Positions 54,584 to 63,030 of a stretch of DNA of 64,000 bases are shown one piece after another. This DNA comes from a bacterium 1XD21-70 (GTDB taxonomy: Bacteria > Bacillota > Clostridia > Lachnospirales > Lachnospiraceae), in NCBI GenBank assembly GCA_003669055.1, contig RAYB01000023.1, positions 1 through 64,000 on the forward strand. Reading direction: 5' to 3'. A program made the position numbers and the translations under genes. Each line of letters starts with the position of its first letter. Position 1 is the stretch's first letter. The notes under the pieces are model-generated. The model had not been told where the DNA came from and searched no databases. It saw nothing but the letters and a program-made list of their open reading frames with translations.

Positions 54584-55540
54584 TTACTGCTGAACCTGCC
54601 CGCTCTCGTCTAACAGGCCTTCATACTTCTCACCAGATGCCAGTTCATTCGCCTCTGCAATGAATTTCTCCATCGACCCGTCCTCTAACGCCTTCGCGAT
54701 CGACGCATTCACGGCCGCCAAAAGCCCCTCATTGCCTTTACATACGCCAATGGCTGAACCCTCCTGGTCATAAGGAACCTCCATGATGATTTCCAGTTCC
54801 GGATAGTTCTTCTGGTAACTCTTGGCCACATCGGTCTCAATATATGCCACATCCATCTTCCCGGACAGCAGTTCCGCAATAATATCGGTCACCTTCGGGA
54901 GCGGCACAATATCTGCATCCGGGCTGTTGGCCGTCGCCAAATCCATTTGGATTGACCCAATCTGCGCCCCCACGGATACCTCCGGCTTATTGACCGCCTC
55001 AAAGGAATTGTAGGTACCTGCATTTGCCTTTACCGTAACCAGGGATTGCCCGCCAATATAGTACAGGTCGGAGAAATCCATGATGCCCTCTCTCTTAGGA
55101 TCCGGGGAGAGGCCTGCCATCCCAAGATCCACGGACTTGGTCTGCAGTTCGCTCAGCACACCGTCAAAATCCACGGTAACCACTTCCAGTTCCAGGCCAA
55201 GGTCATCTGCAATATACTTCGCCAGGGCCATATCGAAACCTGCCAGGGCCGGGGTGCCGTCCTCACCGATTGCATAAAACTCATAAGGGGCAAAATCCGG
55301 GCTGGTAGCCACCGTCAGCTTGCCGGCTGCCACCGTCTGCAGATCGGCTGCCGCCGTCTCCCCGGCATCAGATGATTCACTCTCCTCGCCTTCTGCTCCG
55401 CTTTGGGCAGCGGCCTCGGTATTTGCCTCGGACGCCTTCGTGTCAGCCGCAGCGGACGTCTCTGCGGATGAGCCGCCGCATGCCGCCAGAAAAGCAGCCA
55501 TACACATTGTAATTCCCAATGCCAAAATTTTCTTTTTCAT
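54584..55540 (-). CDS. Amino-acid ABC transporter, substrate-binding lipoprotein
   Basis: 318 residues. Lipoprotein signal MKKKILALGITMCMAAFLAACGG with lipobox AAC, then an acidic, Ala/Glu/Ser-rich linker to about residue 75. The binding domain follows (LTVATSPDFAPYEFYAIGEDG, ALAGFDMALAKYIAD, LGMAGLSPDPKREGIMDFSD), class 3 of extracellular solute-binding proteins. Ligand not predictable; the M20 amidohydrolase in the same operon suggests an amino acid conjugate. First gene of a four-gene operon. CGAGGAGGATATTTT precedes the ATG. Confidence 0.94.
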   Translation of the reverse strand: MKKKILALGITMCMAAFLAACGGSSAETSAAADTKASEANTEAAAQSGAEGEESESSDAGETAAADLQTVAAGKLTVATSPDFAPYEFYAIGEDGTPALAGFDMALAKYIADDLGLELEVVTVDFDGVLSELQTKSVDLGMAGLSPDPKREGIMDFSDLYYIGGQSLVTVKANAGTYNSFEAVNKPEVSVGAQIGSIQMDLATANSPDADIVPLPKVTDIIAELLSGKMDVAYIETDVAKSYQKNYPELEIIMEVPYDQEGSAIGVCKGNEGLLAAVNASIAKALEDGSMEKFIAEANELASGEKYEGLLDESGQVQQ

Positions 55541-55620
55541 AAAATATCCTCCTCGTGTGCCGGTATCCTGTCCGTACCATGCATAAATATAATGGGTGCC
55601 AAATTATGTTGACTTTATCC

Positions 55621-55648
55621 ATTATACATATTTTTTCTAAATTATCAA
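55621..55648 (-). promoter_or_regulatory. Promoter of the ABC transporter operon
   Basis: Minus strand TTGATA (55648-55643), 16 bases, TATAAT (55626-55621). The 334-base gap 55541-55874 is AT-rich and separates this operon from the divergent permease gene; I see no gene in it and no strong promoter for the plus strand. Confidence 0.55.
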
Positions 55649-55874
55649 GTATAAATGTATAAAAATACACCCCTGGTTCTGCTATAATTAATTATGTAAG
55701 AATTGAGCCGCCCAAAATATGGGAATTTATAACCTTCCACAATCCTTTCCCGATTCCCTCGACAAAAATAACGCCAAACATAACATAGGTTATATCTCTT
55801 TTCCTTCCTTTATGATACAATTTCACCATAAGTTACAAATTTAACAAACTCAAAGGGAAAGGGGTACTTTAGCA

Positions 55875-57350
55875 ATGGCTAGTACAGCAAACAAAAAAGA
55901 GCAAGCCACTCTGATTCACTCCGCTGTCGGTGTAGGTATCATGTTATTCTTCCGGTTCCTGCCTCTCAGCCTCCCGGAGGTCACTCCGGTCGGTATGGAA
56001 ATCCTGGGCGTATTCCTGGGGACTCTGTACCTGTGGACATTCGTAGACCCGATCTGGGGCAGCATCATGTCCATCGCTATGGTAGGTTTTTCTTCTTACA
56101 GCAACATGTCCGCAGTAATCGGCGAAGCGTTCGGCTCCCCGGTCGTCTGCCAGGTATTGTTCATGCAGATCATGTCCGGCGGCCTGGCCTACTACAAGAT
56201 CACCGGTTACATGGGGCGTTTCTTCCTCACCAGGAAGTTCACCAATGGCAAGCCCTGGCTGCTGATGGGCGTCATCTGTATGGGATGTTACTTTATTGCC
56301 GGTTTCGTCAATGCATTCACTCCTATCTTTGTCATGTGGCCCGTTCTTTACGGAGTATTTGACGAAGTTGGCTACAAGAAGGGCGATCCGTTCCCGAGAG
56401 TTGCCATCACCTTGGTTGTGATTGCTTCCCTGGTCGGCTTCCCCATGGCTCCTTTCGCTCAGAACGGTTTGGCACTCCTTAGCAACTTTGAAAAGATCAG
56501 CGCCGAGATGCCTGGCGGACCGGTTGTGGTCAACAGCGGCGGTTACCTGCTGACTGCCATTATTTTAGGTATGGTTCTGATTACGGCTGTCGTCCTGTTT
56601 GCCAAGTTTGTCCTGCGCCCGGACGCTTCCCGGCTGAAAGATTACGATGTGGAAAGCTTAAACCGCAATCCGCTGCCGCCTCTTTCCCTTGGCCAGAAGC
56701 TGTATATTCTGGGCTTTGTCCTGGTAATCCTCGGCATGATGATCCCTTCCCTGGTTCCCTCCCTTCCATTTATGGGATACTTAAAGGGCTGTGTCTATGG
56801 GCTGGCCATGTTTATCGCCGCCTGCCTGGCTGCCATCCGCATCAAGGGCGAGCCGGTTCTGGACATTGCCAAAGTTTTAGAGCATAACAGCTGGGGCGCA
56901 TACTTCATCATCGTTGCCGCTATCCTGTTGGGTGGTGTGCTTACCAACCAGGCAACCGGTATTTCCGGATTCCTGCGGGTGATCCTTACCCCGATTTTCC
57001 AGGGTATGTCCCCGACTATCTTTATCGTCCTTTTGCTGCTTTTAGGTGCCATCCTTACCAACCTCTGCAACAGCCTGGTAATCGGCATGCTGCTGCAGCC
57101 CATCATTATCACCTATTGTACCCAGGCCGGCGCAGATCCCAGGCCGATCGTGACCCTGATGATTCAGTTCGTACTGCTGTCTGCCTGTGTAACCCCGGCA
57201 GCCTCTCCCTTTGCCGCGCTTCTGCACAGCAACAAGGAATGGGTTCCCACCAAATATGTATATTCCTACACTCTGCCGATGGTTCTGATCGAACTGGTGC
57301 TGATGCTCGTCATCGGAATCCCGGTAGCTACCATCCTGTGTGGCGCCTGA
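55875..57350 (+). CDS. SLC13-like anion permease associated with the arylsulfotransferase
   Basis: 491 residues, about 12 membrane helices, no signal peptide. Repeated motif regions such as MQIMSGGLAYYKITGYM, ILTNLCNSLVIGMLLQPI and the C-terminal CVTPAASPFAALLHSNKEW resemble divalent anion:sodium symporters or related permeases. A paralogue is encoded at the right end of the window beside the second arylsulfotransferase, with matching phrases (VLLGAILTNLCNSLVIGMLLQP here, TLLLTNICNSLVVGMLMQP there). A substrate such as an aryl sulfate, sulfate or a phenolic acid is inferred from the neighbours only. AAGGGAAAGGGGTAC precedes the ATG. Confidence 0.8.
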   Translation: MASTANKKEQATLIHSAVGVGIMLFFRFLPLSLPEVTPVGMEILGVFLGTLYLWTFVDPIWGSIMSIAMVGFSSYSNMSAVIGEAFGSPVVCQVLFMQIMSGGLAYYKITGYMGRFFLTRKFTNGKPWLLMGVICMGCYFIAGFVNAFTPIFVMWPVLYGVFDEVGYKKGDPFPRVAITLVVIASLVGFPMAPFAQNGLALLSNFEKISAEMPGGPVVVNSGGYLLTAIILGMVLITAVVLFAKFVLRPDASRLKDYDVESLNRNPLPPLSLGQKLYILGFVLVILGMMIPSLVPSLPFMGYLKGCVYGLAMFIAACLAAIRIKGEPVLDIAKVLEHNSWGAYFIIVAAILLGGVLTNQATGISGFLRVILTPIFQGMSPTIFIVLLLLLGAILTNLCNSLVIGMLLQPIIITYCTQAGADPRPIVTLMIQFVLLSACVTPAASPFAALLHSNKEWVPTKYVYSYTLPMVLIELVLMLVIGIPVATILCGA

Positions 57351-57362
57351 GTATAACAAATG

Positions 57363-57397
57363 TCCGGCAAGGTGCAGCTTCAGCGCACTTTGCCGGA
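57363..57397 (+). terminator. Hairpin after the first anion permease gene
   Basis: TCCGGCAAGGTGC (57363-57375) pairs with GCACTTTGCCGGA (57385-57397), 13 bp with one wobble. A weak T-containing tract follows. The 242-base gap up to trxB contains a TATAAT at 57509-57514 without a good -35 box, so trxB may have its own promoter. Confidence 0.6.
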
Positions 57398-57592
57398 TAC
57401 TTGGCAATTTTACAGGAATAAGGTCTGTTTCCCGCAAACAGAAAACAAATAATTCACAAAACTCAAATTTTCTTAACATTTTTTATAGAATATTTTGCCA
57501 AATAACGATATAATAAAGAATAGTTGACCCTCCTTCCTGTTCAGGGAGCAAAGGATGGTCATAATAAGACAAAATGGAGGAGGTCGATTACA

Positions 57593-58513
57593 ATGGCACA
57601 ATACGATCTGATCATCATCGGTGCCGGCCCTGCCGGTATGACTGCCGCTATCTACGGTGCAAGGGCAGACATGAATGTCTTGATGCTGGATAAGCTGGCA
57701 CCCGGCGGACAGATCATCAACACAAATGAGATTCAGAACTATACCGGTGTAGGTACGGTCAACGGCGCTGAACTTGCTTATCAGATGTTTGAACATACCC
57801 AGCAGTTTGACACCATCACCTTTGACTATGCCACTGTCAAGGAGGTAATAGACAACGGCAAGGAAAAGCTGGTTCGCTGCGAGGAAGATGATAAGGAATT
57901 TACCGCCAGTTCCGTGATCCTTGCCACCGGCACCCGCCCCAGATGCCTGCATGTCACCGGGGAAGACAAATTCCGCGGCAACGGCATCAGCTGGTGCGCG
58001 ATCTGTGACGGTGCCCAGTACAGGGACAAGGATGTGGTTGTCATCGGCGGCGGCAACTCTGCGGTGGAGGAGTCCATTTTCCTGGCCGGTATCGTCAAAT
58101 CCCTGACCATCGTCACCATGTTCGACTTAACTGCTGACCCCATCGCCTGCGATAAGCTGCGTGCTATGGACAAGGTAAGCATCTATCCGTACCAGGATAT
58201 CCTGGAGTTTATCGGTGATACCCGGTTAGAGGGGGTCCGCTTCCGTTCCACCAAAACCGGCGAGGAAAAGACCGTAAGCTGTGACGGTGTGTTTGAATAT
58301 ATCGGCCTGACCCCCACTACCGAATGCTTCAAGGATTTAGGTGTATTAAACCAGATGGGCTATGTGGAGGTCAATGACCGGATGGCATCCAAGGTTCCCG
58401 GGATCTTCGCTGCAGGCGACTGCATCACTAAGAACCTTCGCCAGGTAATCACTGCCTGTGCAGACGGTGCCATCGCTGCACAGGAAGCATCCCATTATGT
58501 ACAGAACCTGTAG
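57593..58513 (+). CDS. trxB: Thioredoxin reductase
   Basis: 306 residues from the ATG at 57593 after TGGAGGAGG. FAD motif IIIGAGPAGMTAAIYGARA, NAD(P)H motif VVVIGGGNSAVEESIFLAG, redox site WCAICDG (Cys135 and Cys138; usual form is CATC), and C-terminal FAD motif GIFAAGDCI. Reduces the thioredoxin encoded 172 bases downstream. The placement between an anion permease and an arylsulfotransferase is unusual for this housekeeping pair. Confidence 0.95.
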   Translation: MAQYDLIIIGAGPAGMTAAIYGARADMNVLMLDKLAPGGQIINTNEIQNYTGVGTVNGAELAYQMFEHTQQFDTITFDYATVKEVIDNGKEKLVRCEEDDKEFTASSVILATGTRPRCLHVTGEDKFRGNGISWCAICDGAQYRDKDVVVIGGGNSAVEESIFLAGIVKSLTIVTMFDLTADPIACDKLRAMDKVSIYPYQDILEFIGDTRLEGVRFRSTKTGEEKTVSCDGVFEYIGLTPTTECFKDLGVLNQMGYVEVNDRMASKVPGIFAAGDCITKNLRQVITACADGAIAAQEASHYVQNL

Positions 58514-58685
58514 CTGCCATAGCTGAAACTGATTGCCAGGGTCTGCCCCGGAAGGCGGTACATTGCTTCCCTAAAGCAAACCGGCGTTTCCCACACGGCA
58601 GATCCCCAATAATGTGCCCCCAGAACTGCTGGAACAAGTACAAGAGAGGCTCTGGGAGTACATAATATATAAAAGGAGGTACAAC

Positions 58686-58997
58686 ATGTTAAAAGAAGTA
58701 AACAGTACAGAATTCAAGGAGTTGGCCGACAAAGGCCTGGTACTCGCCGACTTCTTCTCCACCACCTGCGGCCCCTGCAAGATGCTCGGCTTTGTACTTA
58801 AGGATGTGGAAAAGGAATTCGGCGATGATCTCACCATCTTAAAGGTGGATTTTGACCAGAACAAAGAACTGACCGCCGAGTACAATGTGGCAGGTTACCC
58901 AACCCTGATCCTTCTGAAGGATGGCGCCGAAGTAAAACGCTTGCAGGGCCTGCAGCAGAAACCCGTCATTGTCAAGATGGTGAAAGAACACATCTGA
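58686..58997 (+). CDS. trxA: Thioredoxin
   Basis: 103 residues from the ATG at 58686 (AAAAGGAGGTACAAC); the longer frame is not needed. FFSTTCGPCKMLGFVL has the CGPC active site near residue 27-30, and AGYPTLILLKDG has the cis-Pro. Cytoplasmic. Directly after trxB and 82 bases before the arylsulfotransferase gene, so all three may be one transcription unit. In Escherichia coli assT sits with dsbL-dsbI, a redox pair dedicated to it; the parallel is discussed in the findings. Confidence 0.95.
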   Translation: MLKEVNSTEFKELADKGLVLADFFSTTCGPCKMLGFVLKDVEKEFGDDLTILKVDFDQNKELTAEYNVAGYPTLILLKDGAEVKRLQGLQQKPVIVKMVKEHI

Positions 58998-59079
58998 TCC
59001 CTTGGCCCCATGGGCACAGGCATTCACCGATATATCTGTATCTGACAAATTATAATGTATATATGGAGGAAAACAACCC

Positions 59080-60957
59080 ATGAGTGTTAATTATATCTTA
59101 GAAAAGCATCTGATCGACCGCCAGGCAGAAGCCGAGGAGGCTATGCTGAAGGAATTTGAGGCTGGCAATTACACCATCCAGAATCCGCTGGTAAAATACA
59201 ACCTGTACGAGGTCAGCCCTTTAAGTGCTGTAATCTGCTTTGAGACCAAGACAGAGACTCCGGTTACTGTCACGGTTCTTGGCAAGACCAAAGAAGCTAA
59301 TATGGGCCACACCTTCCCCAAGGCAAAGAAGCATGTACTTCCTATCGTGGGACTGTATTCCAATTACTCCAATAAAGTTGAGATCCGTGCCTACCGGGGT
59401 GAGTCCAATGTGATCACCATTGATGTGCCGGATGTGTACAACGGCGAGAATCCTATCTACCATATGCATACCACTCCGGAGTATCTCCAGGACAATGTGA
59501 TCATGGTATCTCCGGCCGGCCTGCAGCTTTCCTCTGCTTTCGACTATGCAGGAGATGCCCGCTGGCATATGAATGTGGCCTGTGTATTTGATATTAAGCG
59601 TTTAAGAAACGGCAACCTGATCATGGGTACCCATCGTCTTCTGAAGATGCCTTACTATATGTCCGGCCTTTACGAGATCAGCCCCTGCGGCAAGGTTTAC
59701 AAAGAGTTCCGTCTGCCCGGCGGCTACCACCATGATGAGTTCGAGATGGAGGACGGCAACCTGCTGGTTCTGACCGATGATTTAGAGAGTGATACCGTAG
59801 AGGATATGTGTGTCCTGATCGACCGCAACACCGGTGAAATCTTAAAAACCTGGGATTATAAGAAATTCCTCAATCCTGAAACCGTGAGCCATTCCGGAAG
59901 CTGGTCTGAGGAAGACTGGTTCCACAACAATGCCGTATGGTATGACAAGAACACGAACTCCCTGACCTTCTCCGGCCGTCACATTGACTCCATGGTGAAT
60001 ATTGACTTTGACAGCGGAGAACTGAACTGGATTATCGGGGATCCGGCTGGCTGGCCTCAGGATATGGTAGATAAATATTTCTTCAAACCCATTGGCAGCA
60101 ATTTTGGCTGGCAGTATGAGCAGCATGCCAATGTGATTACCCCCAATGGCGATGTGATGTGCTTTGACAACCATCATTATGGCTGCAAGCAGGTAGACCG
60201 GGATACCAAGAACCTGGCTGCCAAGGATAACTACTCCAGAGGTGTTCGTTACCGCATCAACACCGAGGATATGACCATCGAGCAGGTATGGGAATACGGA
60301 AAAGACCGGGGCGCCGAGTTCTTCTCTCCCTACATCTGTAATGTAGAGTACTACAATGAAGGGCATTACATGGTCCACTCCGGCGGTATTGCCTATGACA
60401 AGGACGGAGCTCCTTCCGAGGCTCTGGGCGCCTTTGTCAAGGATGCGGGCGGCACCTGCCGCAGCATTACGGTTGAGGTCTGTGACGGCAAGGTAATGCT
60501 GGATCTGGAAGTTCCCGGCAACTACTACCGGGCTGAAAAGCTGAAACTGTACAGCGACGGCATCAATCTTGAACTGGGCAAGGGACAAATTCTGGGCAAG
60601 ATGGGCCACACCAAGGAATTTGACACTGAGATCCCCATGGAGAATTCCGGTGAGATGCTTCCGGAGAGCTGCAATGCCAGAATCGAGGAAGAGATCGATC
60701 GTTTCACCTTCTTCTCCCGCTTCGAGAAGGGGCAGATGGTTATGATGCTCTTAGAACAGGGTGAGGAGGTTCACCGTTATTACATCTCCACCACCGCTGT
60801 CTCCTACCTGGCTATGTGCTGCGGAACCTTCTTAGATTCCGACGAGCGCAACACCAGAACCAGCGTCAACAAGGCTGGCTTAAAGGGCGTGTACGATGTG
60901 AGAGTCATTGTGGATGACAAGAAATATGAGACCGGTGTGAAGATCACCTGCGAATAA
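59080..60957 (+). CDS. Cytoplasmic arylsulfotransferase (ASST family), copy 1
   Basis: 625 residues. N-terminal beta-sandwich domain (about 1-140, with FETKTETPVTVTVLGKT), then the six-bladed propeller of aryl-sulfate sulfotransferases, which transfers sulfate between phenolic donors and acceptors through a sulfohistidine without PAPS. Conserved elements: GGYHHDEFEMEDGNLLVLTDD, DWFHNNAVWYDKNTNSLTFS (His282), WQYEQHANVITPNGDVMCF (His349) and EGHYMVHSGGI (His429, His433). No signal peptide or lipobox, so it should act in the cytoplasm, unlike E. coli AssT. A C-terminal domain of about 120 residues is included. AATGGAGGAAAACAACCC-type site. A paralogue is convergent with it. Confidence 0.88.
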   Translation: MSVNYILEKHLIDRQAEAEEAMLKEFEAGNYTIQNPLVKYNLYEVSPLSAVICFETKTETPVTVTVLGKTKEANMGHTFPKAKKHVLPIVGLYSNYSNKVEIRAYRGESNVITIDVPDVYNGENPIYHMHTTPEYLQDNVIMVSPAGLQLSSAFDYAGDARWHMNVACVFDIKRLRNGNLIMGTHRLLKMPYYMSGLYEISPCGKVYKEFRLPGGYHHDEFEMEDGNLLVLTDDLESDTVEDMCVLIDRNTGEILKTWDYKKFLNPETVSHSGSWSEEDWFHNNAVWYDKNTNSLTFSGRHIDSMVNIDFDSGELNWIIGDPAGWPQDMVDKYFFKPIGSNFGWQYEQHANVITPNGDVMCFDNHHYGCKQVDRDTKNLAAKDNYSRGVRYRINTEDMTIEQVWEYGKDRGAEFFSPYICNVEYYNEGHYMVHSGGIAYDKDGAPSEALGAFVKDAGGTCRSITVEVCDGKVMLDLEVPGNYYRAEKLKLYSDGINLELGKGQILGKMGHTKEFDTEIPMENSGEMLPESCNARIEEEIDRFTFFSRFEKGQMVMMLLEQGEEVHRYYISTTAVSYLAMCCGTFLDSDERNTRTSVNKAGLKGVYDVRVIVDDKKYETGVKITCE

Positions 60958-60998
60958 CCGGGAAACTCTTTCTCATACATAAAAGAGCAGATGGACGA

Positions 60999-61040
60999 CG
61001 ATGGCCTGCCGGATTCCCGGCAGGCCATCGTTTGCCTTTT
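60999..61040. terminator. Terminator between the two arylsulfotransferase genes
   Basis: CGATGGCCTGCCGG (60999-61012) and CCGGCAGGCCATCG (61017-61030), perfect 14-bp stem with a 4-base loop, followed by TTTGCCTTTT on the plus strand. Confidence 0.85.
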
Positions 61041-61097
61041 ATTATCAATGCCACTTTATTTTATCACTTCTTTATCCAGCAGATGCCTTCAAGAGCA

Positions 61098-62966
61098 TCA
61101 GCAATGAATCTTAACCCCTGTATCAAACTTCTCGTCGTCCACGATCACCCGCACATCATAGTCACCGGAAAGCCCTGCCTTGTTGACACTCAGCATGATC
61201 GCCCGCCCATCCTTATTGATAAAGGTGCCGCAGCAAAGAGCCTCAAACTTGTTGGCAGCTGTGGAGATATAGTAGCGGTGCTTCTCCTCTCCCTGCTCTA
61301 ACATCAGCATTACCAGCTGGCCCTTCTCAAAAACTGCCTTGTAAGTGAAACGGTCATCCTCCTCAATCAGTTCTGAGCCATACTTTTCCGGAATCAGGAC
61401 ACCGGAGGTCTCTAACGGAATATCTGTATCAAACTCTTTGGTCACTCCCATAGAGCCTAAGAAACATCCCTTGCCCATAGTGAGGTTATCCTGGTCATGG
61501 TACAGATGAAGCTTCTCTGCCCGGTAGAAGTTCCCTTCCACCTCCAGTTCCATCATCACCTGGTCATCCAATACTTCCACCGTAATACTCCTGGTGGACA
61601 CATCCGGGTCATCCTGCATCAATGCGGCAAACTGCTCAGAGGCTTCCCCCTTGTAATACTGAACACCGCCGGAATGAACCATATAATGGCCTTCCTTATA
61701 GTATTCCACATTGCAGATGTAGGAAGAGAAGAATTCCTGTCCCCGCTCCTTACCATACTGCCATACCTGGCGGATGGTCATATCATCCGTATTGATCTTA
61801 TAACGGACACCACGGGAGAAATTGTCCTTGTTCAGACGGTACTGCTCCTTAATCTTGGAACGGAAATGTCCATTGTCAAAGCACATTACATCCCCGTCCG
61901 GAGTGATCACGTTTGCATGCTGCTCATACTGCCAGTCAAATTCCCCATCCCCCACAGGAGTAAAGAAATACTTCTGATACTTCTCCGGCCATCCGGTGGG
62001 ATCACCGATAATCCAGTTCAGTTCCCCGCTGTCATAATCGATATTTACCATAGAATCAATATGGCGCCCGGAGAAGGTCAGGGAATTGGTATTCTTGTCA
62101 TACCACACCGCATTGTTGTGGAACCAGTCATGGGCAGACCAGCTTCCCGACTTGCTGCAGCCCGGTTCCAAAAACTTTTTGTAATCCCAGGTCTTTAAGA
62201 TCTCACCCGTATTCCGGTCCACCAGGACACACATATCCTCCACGGTATCACTTCTCAGATCCTCCGTCAGAACCAGCAGGTTGCCATCCTCCATCTCAAA
62301 CTGGTCATGGTGATAACCCCCAGGAATTCCAAATTCCTTATAAATCTTTCCTGTCATGCTCATCTCATAGATTCCCGACATATAGTAAGGGATCTGCAGC
62401 AGACGATCCGTACCCACACAAATATTGCCGTTCTTCAACCGCTTTAAGTCAAATACCACCGGAATATTCAGATACCAGCGGATCTCCCCCTGATAGTCAA
62501 AACCAGTTGCAAGCTGGGTCAGCGCCGGGGTGATAATGATGACCTGATCCCGCAGATAGCCAGCTGTGGTGTTCATATGTACCAGCTTCGGCACATCCTT
62601 GCCCAAAGGCTCTGTCTTGATATGAAGGGTTTTCTTGCAGCCCCGGTACAGCTCAATCTCCACGGTATTATCATAATCTGCATACAGTCCCAGAACCGGC
62701 AAAATATGGGTTTTGGCCCGGGGGAAGGTATGGCTGATATTCCCCTGAGGCTGCTCCTTGCCCAGAACGGTCACAGTCACAGCCGTCTCCTTCTCGGTCT
62801 TAAACAGCACCACTGCCGCCAGAGGGTTGATCAGATACGGATTATACTTCACAAGAGGTTCCTCAATGGTATAATTTCCGGCCTCAAACTCCGCCAGCAT
62901 GGCTGCTTCCGCCTCTGCCTGACGGGTCAGGATTGACGGCAGAAATGAATACTTAATGGATTCCAT
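61098..62966 (-). CDS. Cytoplasmic arylsulfotransferase (ASST family), copy 2
   Basis: 622 residues, co-linear with copy 1 throughout: the same DWFHNNAVWYDKNTNSLTFS block, GGYHHDQFEMEDGNLLVLTED, FDWQYEQHANVITPDGDVMCF and EGHYMVHSGG, so the catalytic histidines are kept. The N-terminal domain differs more than the propeller, and the loop after MCFDN (GHFRSKIKEQYRLNK) differs from copy 1 (HHYGCKQVDRDTK), suggesting different acceptors. No signal peptide. AAAAGGAGGAATTTGTT precedes the ATG. The second anion permease gene lies next to it on the same strand (65 bases upstream), giving a permease-ASST pair that mirrors copy 1. Confidence 0.88.
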   Translation of the reverse strand: MESIKYSFLPSILTRQAEAEAAMLAEFEAGNYTIEEPLVKYNPYLINPLAAVVLFKTEKETAVTVTVLGKEQPQGNISHTFPRAKTHILPVLGLYADYDNTVEIELYRGCKKTLHIKTEPLGKDVPKLVHMNTTAGYLRDQVIIITPALTQLATGFDYQGEIRWYLNIPVVFDLKRLKNGNICVGTDRLLQIPYYMSGIYEMSMTGKIYKEFGIPGGYHHDQFEMEDGNLLVLTEDLRSDTVEDMCVLVDRNTGEILKTWDYKKFLEPGCSKSGSWSAHDWFHNNAVWYDKNTNSLTFSGRHIDSMVNIDYDSGELNWIIGDPTGWPEKYQKYFFTPVGDGEFDWQYEQHANVITPDGDVMCFDNGHFRSKIKEQYRLNKDNFSRGVRYKINTDDMTIRQVWQYGKERGQEFFSSYICNVEYYKEGHYMVHSGGVQYYKGEASEQFAALMQDDPDVSTRSITVEVLDDQVMMELEVEGNFYRAEKLHLYHDQDNLTMGKGCFLGSMGVTKEFDTDIPLETSGVLIPEKYGSELIEEDDRFTYKAVFEKGQLVMLMLEQGEEKHRYYISTAANKFEALCCGTFINKDGRAIMLSVNKAGLSGDYDVRVIVDDEKFDTGVKIHC

Positions 62967-63030
62967 AACAAATTCCTCCTTTTAAGAAAATATAATAAAT
63001 ACTGCCCTCAATAGATGAGAGCATTATTGC

